Assembly (NCBI GenBank): GCA_017469335.1
Contig: JAFUGP010000176.1
Span: 1 to 64,000, forward strand
Source of the DNA: Succinivibrio sp.
GTDB lineage: Bacteria; Pseudomonadota; Gammaproteobacteria; Enterobacterales; Succinivibrionaceae
Length of the DNA stretch: 64,000 nt
Direction of reading: 5' to 3'
Below are positions 9,505 through 17,338 of the stretch, piece by piece; the first letter of the stretch is position 1; each line of letters begins with the position of its first letter. The notes beneath the pieces were generated by a model. The model saw only the letters and a list, made by a program, of their open reading frames with translations, did not search any database and was not told the origin of the DNA. The position numbers and the translations under genes were made by a program.

Positions 9505-9708
9505 ATGGCTGTCCCGCAAAACCATAAATCGCGTTCACGTCGCGACATGCGTCGTGCCCACGACCGGCTCACTCCCGTGACGCTGTCGGTGGATCGCAAC
9601 TCGGGTGAGGTTCACCTGCGTCACAACCTGACTGAGTCAGGGTATTACCGTGGTGTGAAGTACGACCTGACCCCGGCAGAAGTGCCGTCCGCAACCAAGA
9701 GAAAGTAA
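9505..9708 (+). CDS. rpmF: 50S ribosomal protein L32
   Basis: This 67-residue basic protein begins [20 protein letters not shown], the canonical L32 opening, and contains the [13 protein letters not shown] block. It is of the zinc-free type: no CxxC pairs are present. A C-terminal tail ([14 protein letters not shown]) makes it about 10 residues longer than E. coli L32. An AGGAG lies 8 bases upstream of the ATG. The gene has its own promoter, and two terminators separate it from plsX. Confidence 0.97.
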   Translation: MAVPQNHKSRSRRDMRRAHDRLTPVTLSVDRNSGEVHLRHNLTESGYYRGVKYDLTPAEVPSATKRK

Positions 9709-9709
9709 C

Positions 9710-9734
9710 CCTGGCCTTGAGTCAGGCTTTTTGA
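9710..9734 (+). terminator. First terminator after rpmF
   Basis: CCTGGC pairs with GTCAGG (one G-U pair) and is followed by CTTTTTG, directly after the rpmF stop. Confidence 0.6.
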
Positions 9735-9747
9735 CAGGTTAAAAAGA

Positions 9748-9781
9748 GGGTGTGGCCTGAAGGTCACGCCCGTTTTTGTTT
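9748..9781 (+). terminator. Second terminator between rpmF and plsX
   Basis: GGGTGTGGCC-TGAA-GGTCACGCCC forms a 10-bp stem with two wobble pairs and is followed by GTTTTTGTTT. Its T tract ends 5 bases before the plsX ATG, so readthrough here would set plsX expression. Confidence 0.75.
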
Positions 9782-9785
9782 GTCC

Positions 9786-10745
9786 ATGAATTCTATAACT
9801 GTGGCCTTAGACGGGACCGGCGGCGATCCCAGTTCCACCCGCGGCATTGTCAGAGCGGTAACTTTTGCACTGACCATGTATCCGGCCATGAAGCTGCTCA
9901 TTTTCGGCTCCTCTCAGCTAGAGGCCGATCTGCTCAGGGCCAATGTCAGTCCCAAGCGTTTTGAGCTGCGATTGGCTCCCCAGGGCATTCCTCAGGACGA
10001 GGAGCCGCGCCGGGTGCTTAAGCGTTATACCCGTTCGGCTTTGTGGCAGGCCATCAGTGCGGTCAAGGAAGGCGCGGCCGATGCGGTGATCTCGGGGGGC
10101 GGCACCGGTCCCATTGTCACACTCGCCAGACATATCCTGGGTACTTACCCTCACATGCGTCCTGCTCTCTGTGCCCGGATGCCCTCAGGACCGGGGCATT
10201 TTTCGCTGATGCTTGATTTGGGAGCCAACTCCAGCTGCGATGCCAGAGCTCTGGCCGATTTTGCCATTTTAGGGCAGGAGTGCTGCCGGGTGCTGTTGGG
10301 CAATGCCGATCCCAGGGTGACCTTGCTTAACGTGGGCAGCGAACGCGACAAGGGCAATGAGCTGATCCGCCATGCCCGGGACCTGATGGAGCAGGAGCGC
10401 CGCCTGAATTTCATGGGCTATCTGGAAGCAGACCGCATTTTCACGGGGGATGCCGATGTCATTGTCACCGACGGCTTCACCGGCAACGTGGCCCTGAAGG
10501 CGGCCGAAGGGGTGGCCGGCGTATTTACGCACGTGAGCGGCATTAAAAAGCTCTTTGCCAAGTGGGCCCGTCCCGAGTGGCTGCTGCCCTGGCAGTATAA
10601 CGGCTCACTGCTTTTGGGCGTCAACGGTGTGGTGGTGAAAAGCCACGGCAGCGCCGGTGAGGAAGCGCTGGCAGTGGCCATGGTGGAAGCGGCCCGCAAC
10701 GCCGAGCTCAAGCTATCCGAGCAGATAAGAGAGCGTCTCTTCTGA
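9786..10745 (+). CDS. plsX: Phosphate acyltransferase PlsX
   Basis: PlsX makes acyl-phosphate from acyl-ACP, the first committed step of phospholipid synthesis by the PlsX/Y route. The 319-residue protein matches E. coli PlsX through VALDGTGGD at the N-terminus, SGGGTGPIVTLA, LDLGANSSCDA, VTDGFTGNVALK and the C-terminal QYNGSLLLGVNG-VVKSHG region. The N-terminal motif is GTGGD rather than the usual VMGGD. The ATG at 9786 aligns with the family start but has no evident Shine-Dalgarno, because the upstream bases form the terminator T tract. It lies between rpmF and fabH as in E. coli. Confidence 0.94.
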   Translation: MNSITVALDGTGGDPSSTRGIVRAVTFALTMYPAMKLLIFGSSQLEADLLRANVSPKRFELRLAPQGIPQDEEPRRVLKRYTRSALWQAISAVKEGAADAVISGGGTGPIVTLARHILGTYPHMRPALCARMPSGPGHFSLMLDLGANSSCDARALADFAILGQECCRVLLGNADPRVTLLNVGSERDKGNELIRHARDLMEQERRLNFMGYLEADRIFTGDADVIVTDGFTGNVALKAAEGVAGVFTHVSGIKKLFAKWARPEWLLPWQYNGSLLLGVNGVVVKSHGSAGEEALAVAMVEAARNAELKLSEQIRERLF

Positions 10746-11012
10746 TCCGCCCTCTGGCCTATTCTGCATTCCGATGTCTCCCTAAATAGAGCTTGGGCAG
10801 TCTTCATCTGGGCGTCCTGCTGCGGCGTTTTTCTTGAGCCGTGCGGATCTTCTGAGGGAAAAAACTTCAGTTTGGGCGGTGTGCTGTAATAAGATGACAG
10901 CTGTCTGCGCAAAGACGACAGATAAGGACCGGCTGCCGGTACGAAGACAGCCGAACCTGTGGACTTGACGCCGCCTTTTGGTGAGATAAGACGGGGCGCG
11001 AGGGGGACTTAA

Positions 11013-11966
11013 GTGCATACCAGAATTCTAGGCACGGGCGGTTACCTGCCGCTGCAGGTGCGAACTAATGCTGACTTGGAACGGATGGTGGAGACCTCGG
11101 ATGAGTGGATCATCGAGCGTACCGGTATCCGTGAGCGGAGAATAGCAGCCCCCGGAGAGTCCGTCGCCTCCATGGGAGCGGAAGCAGCCCGCCAGGCGCT
11201 GCAGAATTCGGGACTGTCCCCGGCGCAGGTGGGCGCGGTGATCTGCGCCACCACCTCCGGTGACAACGCTTTTCCCTCGGCCGCCTGCGAGATTGCGGGG
11301 CTTTTAGGCATCACGGATGTGCCGGCCTTTGATGTGGCCGCAGCCTGTGCAGGGTTCAGCTATGCCTATGCCGTGGCCCACGCCATGATCATGGACGGTA
11401 TGGCCGACAACATTCTGCTGGTGGGCAGTGATGTGATGTCGCGGGCCTGCGATCCCAAGGATCGGACCACCGTCATTCTCTTCGGTGACGGCGCGGGCGC
11501 CTGCGTGCTGGCCTCCTCCGATACCGAGGGCACCATCTGCACTCACCTCTCCTCGGACCCCGGCGCGGGGCCTCTGCTGAAACTGCCCTTTATCAAGCGC
11601 AATGACGATCCAGATGCCGCCTATCTGTTCATGAAGGGCAACGAGGTCTTCAAGCAGGCGGTGCTGGTGCTGGCCAGACTGGTCACACAGACTTTGGACA
11701 AAGGCAAGGTGGAAGCCTCCGCGCTTGATTTTCTGGTGCCGCATCAGGCCAATCTGCGTATTATCTCGGCCACGGCACGCAAACTGAAAATGGACATGTC
11801 CCAGGTGATTGTGACATTGGACAGGCAGGGCAACACTTCCTCGGCCTCGGTGCCGCTGGCTTTGGACGAGGGAGTGCGCACCGGCAGGATCAAGCGCGGC
11901 GACATGCTGCTGCTGGAGTCTTTTGGCGGCGGATTTGCCTGGGGCTCGGCGCTGATCCGTTATTAA
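11013..11966 (+). CDS. fabH: 3-oxoacyl-ACP synthase III FabH
   Basis: FabH condenses acetyl-CoA with malonyl-ACP to start fatty acid synthesis. The 317-residue protein has the catalytic triad in register with E. coli: Cys112 in [10 protein letters not shown], His244 in VPHQANLRI and the Asn in [14 protein letters not shown]. Translation starts at GTG 11013, preceded by GAGGGGG about 8 bases upstream. The 267 bases before it hold no gene; a weak extended -10 (TGCTGTAAT near 10882) is the only promoter-like signal I see. A hairpin follows the stop codon. Confidence 0.96.
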   Translation: MHTRILGTGGYLPLQVRTNADLERMVETSDEWIIERTGIRERRIAAPGESVASMGAEAARQALQNSGLSPAQVGAVICATTSGDNAFPSAACEIAGLLGITDVPAFDVAAACAGFSYAYAVAHAMIMDGMADNILLVGSDVMSRACDPKDRTTVILFGDGAGACVLASSDTEGTICTHLSSDPGAGPLLKLPFIKRNDDPDAAYLFMKGNEVFKQAVLVLARLVTQTLDKGKVEASALDFLVPHQANLRIISATARKLKMDMSQVIVTLDRQGNTSSASVPLALDEGVRTGRIKRGDMLLLESFGGGFAWGSALIRY

Positions 11967-11970
11967 TTTC

Positions 11971-12004
11971 AAGACCCCGGCTGCCGGTGCGGTCGGGTCT
12001 TTAT
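11971..12004 (+). terminator. Terminator-like hairpin between fabH and fabD
   Basis: AAGACCC pairs with GGGTCTT across a GC-rich loop that can itself pair. Only three or four T residues follow, so termination is probably partial. Confidence 0.45.
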
Positions 12005-12079
12005 ATCTGTGTCACAACGCCATTTGCAACATCAGCTGAAAGCCAGGTGTTTTTGCCTGAGCAACCAAAAGGAGTGAAT

Positions 12080-13015
12080 ATGAAAAAATTTGCAGCCGTA
12101 TTCCCGGGGCAGGGCTCCCAGAGCGTGGGCATGCTGGCGGATTTCATGAGCAATAAGGTGGTAGCGGATACCTATGACGAGGCCTCCGCCGCATTGGGGT
12201 ACGACCTCAAGGCGATTACCTTAAACGGCCCGGAGGAGGAACTGAACCGCACCGAGATCACGCAGCCGGCCATCCTCGCTGCCTCGGTGGCCGCTTACCG
12301 GGCCTTCAAGGCGGCCGGCGGACCCGATCCTGCGGCCGTGGCGGGTCACTCCTTGGGCGAGTACAGCGCCTTGGTGGCGGCAGGTGCTCTGGAGTTTTCC
12401 GACGCGCTGCGTCTGGTGCGGCTGCGCGGTCAGGCCATGCAGGAGGCAGTGCCGGCAGGACAGGGTGCCATGGCGGCGGTACTCGGCGTGGATGACGAGA
12501 TCATCGTCGCGGTCTGCCAGGAGGTATCCGCGGGCGATAAATCTGTATGGGCGGCTAATTTCAACAGTCCGGGGCAGGTCGTGATTTCAGGTGAGAGCAG
12601 TGCGGTGGCCAAAGCCTCCGAGGCCCTGAGCGCCAAAGGTGCCAAGCGCGTGGTGCCGCTGGCGGTATCCGCTCCTTCACACTGCCCGCTGATGCAGAGC
12701 GCGGCCGACAAACTCAGGGAGGCTTTAGGCAAGATCACCATAAAAGATGCCACCATTCCTCTGTACTGCAACGCGACCGCCCAGGCCCAGGTCAAGGCAA
12801 CCGATCTGGTGCAGACTTTGATTGCGCAGCTCATAGGTCCGGTGCGCTGGGTGCAGAGCGTGCAGAATATGGGCAAGGCGGGGGTCGAGTATCTGTTGGA
12901 ATTCGGCCCGGGCAAGGTGTTGTGCGGTCTGCAGCGGCGCATTGACCGCAATATGGGGGCCGCCGCGGTAGGCGACGAGGCCTCGGTGGCAGCGGCTCTG
13001 GCGGCTTTGGCGTAG
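12080..13015 (+). CDS. fabD: Malonyl-CoA:ACP transacylase FabD
   Basis: FabD loads malonate from CoA onto acyl carrier protein. The 311-residue protein has FPGQGSQ near residue 8, the nucleophile elbow GHSLGEYSAL with Ser91 and the family His in SAPSHCPLM around residue 200. The ATG at 12080 follows GGAGTGA; the open frame upstream has no similarity and crosses the hairpin. It is followed after 8 bases by fabG, whose TAGGAGG Shine-Dalgarno overlaps the fabD stop. Confidence 0.96.
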   Translation: MKKFAAVFPGQGSQSVGMLADFMSNKVVADTYDEASAALGYDLKAITLNGPEEELNRTEITQPAILAASVAAYRAFKAAGGPDPAAVAGHSLGEYSALVAAGALEFSDALRLVRLRGQAMQEAVPAGQGAMAAVLGVDDEIIVAVCQEVSAGDKSVWAANFNSPGQVVISGESSAVAKASEALSAKGAKRVVPLAVSAPSHCPLMQSAADKLREALGKITIKDATIPLYCNATAQAQVKATDLVQTLIAQLIGPVRWVQSVQNMGKAGVEYLLEFGPGKVLCGLQRRIDRNMGAAAVGDEASVAAALAALA

Positions 13016-13023
13016 GAGGTTTT

Positions 13024-13767
13024 ATGTTCAGTTTGGATTTTTCCGGCAAGATTGCGGTGGTCACCGGTGCCTCCCGCGGCATCGGCAAGGCAGTGGCCTT
13101 GAATCTTAGAGATCTGGGGGCCACGGTGCTGGGCACCGCCACCTCCGAGTCGGGGGCGCAGGCCATCAGCGATTACCTGGACGGTAAGGGTAAGGGCTAT
13201 GTCATGAATGCCCTGGACAATGCATCGGTTGATCAGTTCATCGGCGCGGTGACCGAAGAGTTCGGTCAGCCGGATATTCTGGTCAACAACGCAGGCATAA
13301 CCCGTGACGGACCCTTTATGATGATGAAGGACGAAAACTGGCTGGATGTGCTGCAGTGCAATCTGAGCGCGCAGGCCAGGCTGTGCAAACTGTGTGTGCG
13401 CGGCATGATCAAAAAACGCTTTGGCCGCATCATCAACATCTCTTCCATCGTGGGGGAGACCGGCAACGCCGGGCAGTGCAATTACGCTGCCGCCAAGGCA
13501 GGTCTCATCGGCTTTTCCAAGTCCCTGGCCAAGGAAGTTGCCTCACGCAACGTGACCGTCAACTGTGTGGCTCCGGGTTTTGTGGCCACCGATATGACTG
13601 CGGCCTTAAAGCCCGAGCAGCTGCAGGCCTGGACGGACAGCATCCCGCTCAAGAGAGCGGCTACGGCGGATGACATTGCCGGCGCGGTGGTGTTTTTAGC
13701 CTCGGAGCTGGCCTCTTACATCACGGGCACGACCCTGGATGTGAATGGCGGTCTTTATTGTGACTGA
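13024..13767 (+). CDS. fabG: 3-oxoacyl-ACP reductase FabG
   Basis: FabG is the NADPH-dependent short-chain dehydrogenase that reduces 3-oxoacyl-ACP. The 247-residue protein has TGASRGIG at residues 12-19, NNAG around 86-89, and the catalytic Ser in NISSIVG with YAAAK for Tyr and Lys. The C-terminal GTTLDVNGGLY closes the fold. A strong TAGGAGG is 5 bases upstream of the ATG. It is co-transcribed with fabD. Confidence 0.96.
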   Translation: MFSLDFSGKIAVVTGASRGIGKAVALNLRDLGATVLGTATSESGAQAISDYLDGKGKGYVMNALDNASVDQFIGAVTEEFGQPDILVNNAGITRDGPFMMMKDENWLDVLQCNLSAQARLCKLCVRGMIKKRFGRIINISSIVGETGNAGQCNYAAAKAGLIGFSKSLAKEVASRNVTVNCVAPGFVATDMTAALKPEQLQAWTDSIPLKRAATADDIAGAVVFLASELASYITGTTLDVNGGLYCD

Positions 13768-13811
13768 TCCCATAAAAATGCCATTTTGCCCGGTGTATGG
13801 AAAAATTTGAA

Positions 13812-13839
13812 TTCCCGGTCACTATCATTGAGCCGGGAA
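13812..13839 (+). promoter_or_regulatory. Inverted repeat overlapping the -35 region of acpP
   Basis: TTCCCGG (13812-13818) and CCGGGAA (13833-13839) form a perfect dyad with a 14-base spacer, centred about 33 bases upstream of the expected acpP transcription start. It is placed like a repressor operator. It lacks a T tract, so it is less likely to be the fabG terminator. Confidence 0.4.
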
Positions 13840-13845
13840 AACCTT

Positions 13846-13851
13846 TATAAT
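13846..13851 (+). promoter_or_regulatory. acpP -10 box
   Basis: A perfect TATAAT lies 95 bases upstream of the acpP ATG. No good -35 is present at 17 bases; the dyad occupies that place. Confidence 0.5.
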
Positions 13852-13914
13852 CGCCCTACAATTAGTGACTGTCGGCATTGGGCCGGGAGTAAAGGGCTTT
13901 AGCATAGGACAGTA

Positions 13915-13930
13915 CCCGCGCTTGCGCGGG
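13915..13930 (+). promoter_or_regulatory. Leader hairpin next to the acpP ribosome binding site
   Basis: CCCGCGC-TT-GCGCGGG forms a perfect 7-bp stem that ends 6 bases before the AAGGA of acpP. It could stabilise the 5' end of this abundant mRNA; that role is inferred. Confidence 0.4.
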
Positions 13931-13946
13931 CTGGTCAAGGAAACAA

Positions 13947-14192
13947 ATGAGCAACAGTAATATTGAAGAACGCGTTAAGAAAATTATCGTAGACATGCTG
14001 GGCGTCAAGCCCGAGGATGTTGTGCCGGAAGCTTCCTTTGTGGACGATCTGGGTGCTGATTCTCTTGACACCGTTGAACTCGTGATGGCCTTGGAAGAGG
14101 AATTCGAGACTGAAATCCCCGATGAGGAAGCAGAGAAGATCAACACTGTTCAGGCTGCCATTGACTACATCAAGAATCATCAGGACAAGTAA
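13947..14192 (+). CDS. acpP: Acyl carrier protein
   Basis: AcpP carries growing acyl chains on a 4'-phosphopantetheine arm. The 81-residue acidic protein has the canonical DSLD motif, with Ser39 as the attachment site, followed by [12 protein letters not shown] and IPDEEAEKI. It is a few residues longer than E. coli AcpP (78) at both ends. AAGGA lies 6 bases before the ATG. The gene has its own promoter region and a strong terminator, so it can be expressed at a different level from fabG and fabF. Confidence 0.98.
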   Translation: MSNSNIEERVKKIIVDMLGVKPEDVVPEASFVDDLGADSLDTVELVMALEEEFETEIPDEEAEKINTVQAAIDYIKNHQDK

Positions 14193-14248
14193 TTGAAGTC
14201 AGGGCTGTGAGACGCGTCCTTGTGTTTAAGTTCACGGCCTAACAGAAG

Positions 14249-14277
14249 GGAGATGTGCAGTCACATCTCCTTTTTTA
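14249..14277 (+). terminator. Strong terminator between acpP and fabF
   Basis: GGAGATGTG-CAGT-CACATCTCC is a perfect 9-bp stem with a tetraloop, followed by TTTTTT at 14271-14276. Confidence 0.9.
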
Positions 14278-14322
14278 TGTTATAAAGCCGATAAAGTCCG
14301 CCTGATGTTCGTTGGTGAGCCT

Positions 14323-14352
14323 ATGGCGGAAAGAGGGGGATGTGAACCCCCG
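14323..14352 (-). repeat. Inverted copy of the tRNA-Ser 3' end (T arm plus acceptor strand)
   Basis: Read on the minus strand, these 30 bases match the last 30 bases of the tRNA-Ser(CGA) region (C before the T arm through CCA plus one T; 23627-23656) at 29 of 30 positions. No 5' half of a tRNA follows: the partner of the acceptor stem is missing and the fabF coding region starts 27 bases away. It is therefore a fragment, not a tRNA gene. In the fabF mRNA it would be antisense to the tRNA 3' end and would fold as GGGGG/CCCCC. Confidence 0.75.
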
Positions 14353-14378
14353 CCATTAACCATGACGGAGATGAGATC

Positions 14379-15626
14379 ATGACTAAGCGCAGAGTGGTGG
14401 TGACCGGACTGGGTATGCTCTCGCCGGTGGGCGGTACTGCCGAGGAATCCTGGAAAAACCTGTTGGCCGGCAAAAGCGGCATCAAGAAGGTTGAGCACTT
14501 TGACACTACCGAATTCACGGTGAAAATCGCCGGTCTGGTGGATGCCTTCAATCCCGAAGACTGGGGCATACCTCACAAGGATGTGCGCAAGATGGATGAG
14601 TTCATCCAGTACGGTATCGCGGCCGGCATTATGGCTCTTAATGACTCGGGACTGGAAATCACCCCTCAGAACCGCGAACGCATCGGTACCATGATAGGCT
14701 CGGGCATCGGCGGTTTGACTCTCATCGAGAAGAACATCTTCGGCCTGGCCAACCGCGGCCCGCGCGGGATCAGTCCCTTCTTCGTGCCCTCCACCATCAT
14801 CAACATGGTCTCCGGGCAATTGTCCATCATGAAGGATCTGCGCGGTCCGAATCTCTCCACTGTAACGGCCTGTGCCACCGGTACTCATGCCATCGGCCTG
14901 TCGGCCAGGCTTATCCAGTACGGAGATGCCGATGTGATGGTGTGCGGCGGCTCCGAGAAGGCCTCCACTCCTATGGGCATAGGCGGGTTTGCCACCATGA
15001 AAGCTCTGTCCGCGCGCAACGATGAGCCGGAGAAGGCCTCGCGTCCCTGGGACAAGGCCCGTGACGGGTTCGTGTTAGGCGACGGTGCCGGGGTGCTCAT
15101 CTTAGAGGAGTACGAGCACGCCAAGGCCCGCGGTGCCAAGATCTACGCCGAACTCACCGGTTTTGGGATGAGCGGCGATGCCTTCCACATGACTGCCACC
15201 CCCGAGGACGGAGAAGGAGCGGCCCGCTCCATCAGACATGCCCTCGCAGATGCGGGAGTGGAAGCTGCGCAGGTGGGTTATATCAATGCTCATGGCACCT
15301 CAACCCATGTGGGGGATCTCTCCGAGCTGCGCGCGGTCAAGGCCATCTTCGGCGATGCGCCCAAGCAGACTCTCATGAGTTCCACCAAGTCCATGACCGG
15401 GCACCTCTTAGGCGCGGCCGGGGCCATCGAGGCGGTGATCACCGTGATGGCGTTGCGCGATCAGATCTGTCCGCCCACCATCAACCTGGATGATCCCGAA
15501 GATGAGGTGGGTGAGTTCAACTTAGTGCCCAATGTCAAGCAGCAGCACAGCTTCGAGTATGCCCTGTCCAATAACTTCGGTTTTGGCGGGACCAACGGCT
15601 CTTTGGTGTTCAGAAAATTAAGCTGA
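14379..15626 (+). CDS. fabF: 3-oxoacyl-ACP synthase II FabF
   Basis: FabF elongates acyl-ACP with malonyl-ACP. The 415-residue protein has the KAS II Cys-His-His triad: Cys165 in [13 protein letters not shown], His in [12 protein letters not shown] and His in [14 protein letters not shown]. The C-terminal [14 protein letters not shown] is also typical. The ATG at 14379 is preceded by CGGAGATGAG. The gene is cut off from acpP by a strong terminator, so it needs its own promoter in the roughly 100 bases that include the tRNA-Ser fragment; I see no clear -35/-10 pair there. Confidence 0.97.
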   Translation: MTKRRVVVTGLGMLSPVGGTAEESWKNLLAGKSGIKKVEHFDTTEFTVKIAGLVDAFNPEDWGIPHKDVRKMDEFIQYGIAAGIMALNDSGLEITPQNRERIGTMIGSGIGGLTLIEKNIFGLANRGPRGISPFFVPSTIINMVSGQLSIMKDLRGPNLSTVTACATGTHAIGLSARLIQYGDADVMVCGGSEKASTPMGIGGFATMKALSARNDEPEKASRPWDKARDGFVLGDGAGVLILEEYEHAKARGAKIYAELTGFGMSGDAFHMTATPEDGEGAARSIRHALADAGVEAAQVGYINAHGTSTHVGDLSELRAVKAIFGDAPKQTLMSSTKSMTGHLLGAAGAIEAVITVMALRDQICPPTINLDDPEDEVGEFNLVPNVKQQHSFEYALSNNFGFGGTNGSLVFRKLS

Positions 15627-15659
15627 AAGATGCATCCTTATGGTGCGCAATCAGGAGAG

Positions 15660-15684
15660 GGCGGCGTAAGCCGCCTTTGTTTTG
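15660..15684 (+). terminator. fabF terminator
   Basis: GGCGGC-GTAA-GCCGCC is followed by TTTGTTTTG, 34 bases after the fabF stop. Confidence 0.8.
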
Positions 15685-15689
15685 GGCGT

Positions 15690-16244
15690 TTATTGCTCGT
15701 CTGAGAAAGTCCACACGGGGGTGAGCTCGCCTAAGTGCAATTCCTGCGGTACCGCACCGTAATAGCGGCTGTCAAAGGAATCATCGCGCAAGGCAGCCAG
15801 AATAAACACCCCCTGCGGCAGTGTGCCTTCAAGCCGCTGTTGCGGCAGGGGACGTCCCTCACCGTCGTGAGCTTGTGGCCTGGTATGGGAGAGCAGGGTA
15901 CCGTTGACGCTGATCCCGCTCTCGTTGATGAGCACCACATCCCCAGGACCTGCCACCACCTTTTTGCCCACCGGCGTGCTGTTGCCCGGGCAGCTGCCGT
16001 AGCCTAAATAGCCCCGCTCTCTGGCCATTACCGCGCTCGCCTCAGGCAGACAGGTCAGGAGCAGCTGCCCCACGCGGGCGCTCTGTGCGCTGTTAACCCT
16101 GTATACTCCCGGGGGAATGGAGGTGGAGAGATTAAACCACAGCCGGCCTGAGTAGATGAGGTACCAGGCCAGCGCCAGCAGTGCGGCGACGCTGCTTATT
16201 ATCCAGCAAAGCTGCTTGATGGTTTTGCGCAGGACGGGGGTCAT
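15690..16244 (-). CDS. TraF-like S26 signal peptidase
   Basis: This 184-residue protein looks like the S26C (TraF) branch of signal peptidases, which process conjugative pilins. It has one N-terminal membrane segment (about residues 13-32), the catalytic serine in STSIPPGVYR around residue 41, the lysine in PVGKKVVAGPGD around 93 and the late DSRYYGAV box. No conjugation, relaxase or pilus gene is visible nearby, so its substrate is unknown. GAGGAG precedes the ATG at 16244. It converges with fabF and is divergent from the amino-acid-binding protein gene. Confidence 0.8.
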   Translation of the reverse strand: MTPVLRKTIKQLCWIISSVAALLALAWYLIYSGRLWFNLSTSIPPGVYRVNSAQSARVGQLLLTCLPEASAVMARERGYLGYGSCPGNSTPVGKKVVAGPGDVVLINESGISVNGTLLSHTRPQAHDGEGRPLPQQRLEGTLPQGVFILAALRDDSFDSRYYGAVPQELHLGELTPVWTFSDEQ

Positions 16245-16367
16245 GAGAACTCCTCTGGGGATTATTTACTGCCCGCTAAGACGTCGCGGTCACGCTCACT
16301 TAAGTTTAGTCGTTGCGCGTCGTATCCGGGGCGGTTCTAGGCGAACACGCCAGACTTTAAATTGTTT

Positions 16368-16399
16368 TTGGGGGCATGGTAGCGAAAAATTCCCCCCAA
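16368..16399. repeat. Inverted repeat in the 248-bp divergent intergenic region
   Basis: TTGGGGG (16368-16374) and CCCCCAA (16393-16399) form a 7-bp dyad between the signal peptidase gene and the binding-protein gene. It may be an operator or leader structure. I see no convincing -35/-10 pair around it. Confidence 0.3.
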
Positions 16400-16492
16400 T
16401 GCCAGCTATTCGCGTTAGGATAGAAAAAGACTTCGGGGTGACGCCGAGGTGCAGGCAGTAACTACGCTGTCTGGTGTTTAGAGGGTACGAAA

Positions 16493-17272
16493 ATGGGCCG
16501 GGTGAGGTGTTGTCCCCTGCAGGTTTTAGGTTTGATGGCAGCGTTGCTGTCGGCGTTCTTTACAGACGCCACCGCAGCTGAGACCGAGCGCACTTATACC
16601 ATTGCGCTCGAGAGTCATTATGCCCCCTATGAGTATCGCAACGCGCAAGGTGAGCTGGTAGGCTTTGAGGTCGAACTGTTAAACGCCATTGCCCAAGAGC
16701 AGGGACTTAAGCTTAAGCTTGAGGAGCACATTTTCGACAAGGCCACCTCCCTGGTGGTGGCAGGTGAGCTTGATGGGGTTGGAGGCGGTTGTGTGCTCAC
16801 CGGCGATCGCAAGCGCACCTTCAGTGTCACCGAACCTTACATGAAGGCGGGCTTAGGTCTCATGTACAACCGCTCTCTTTTGGGGCGGGAGCTGAGCGGT
16901 CCCGAACAGCTGACCGGCAGAAAGGTCTGCGTGGAGACCGGCTCTTTGGGGCATCGCTATGTGCGCAGCAGAAATAACCTGGAGATGGTGACCTTCTACC
17001 GCATTGATGACGCCTTAGAGGCCTTCAATCAGGGACACTGCCACGCCATGGTGTGTGATTACCATCTGCTGGATTATTACATCCGCTCCGGCACGGTGCC
17101 TAAGGGACAGTTGCTGAGTGAGCGCCTGACCAATGTTGATTACGGTTTTTTAATCAACAAACAGCGCACCGAGCTTACGGAGCAATTGAACGCAGGATTA
17201 AAAGAACTGCGCGAGAGCGGCGAACTTGACCGTTTAAAGCGCAAGTGGTTCGCTCACGCCGAGCAGGAATAG
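16493..17272 (+). CDS. Amino-acid-type ABC transporter substrate-binding protein (SBP_bac_3 family)
   Basis: This 259-residue periplasmic protein has a signal peptide of about 29 residues (likely cut after DATAA) and the bacterial type 3 solute-binding fold: YTIALESHYAPYEYRNAQGELVGFEVELLN at the start of the mature chain shows the typical P-F/Y-x-G-F-D/E-V-E pattern, and a second lobe follows. Ligand specificity cannot be read; polar amino acids are usual. No permease or ATPase gene is adjacent, so it must share one encoded elsewhere or act as a sensor ligand. GAGGGT precedes the ATG. Confidence 0.85.
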   Translation: MGRVRCCPLQVLGLMAALLSAFFTDATAAETERTYTIALESHYAPYEYRNAQGELVGFEVELLNAIAQEQGLKLKLEEHIFDKATSLVVAGELDGVGGGCVLTGDRKRTFSVTEPYMKAGLGLMYNRSLLGRELSGPEQLTGRKVCVETGSLGHRYVRSRNNLEMVTFYRIDDALEAFNQGHCHAMVCDYHLLDYYIRSGTVPKGQLLSERLTNVDYGFLINKQRTELTEQLNAGLKELRESGELDRLKRKWFAHAEQE

Positions 17273-17274
17273 AG

Positions 17275-17338
17275 CGCACTCCCCAGCCGATCCGGCCGGG
17301 GGAGAGGTGCGAAGCGGAGTTTGGCCGGGAGTGCTTTT
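17275..17338 (+). terminator. Terminator after the amino-acid-binding protein gene
   Basis: GCACTCCC just after the stop pairs with GGGAGTGC at 17327-17334, enclosing a second hairpin (CTCCCC/GGGGAG-type), and TTTTT follows. Confidence 0.65.

Noticed and set aside
14323..14411. A complete tRNA-Ser gene upstream of fabF
   Set aside because: Only the T arm and the 3' acceptor strand are present. The CGGAAAG partner is missing and the fabF start lies within the space a full tRNA would need.
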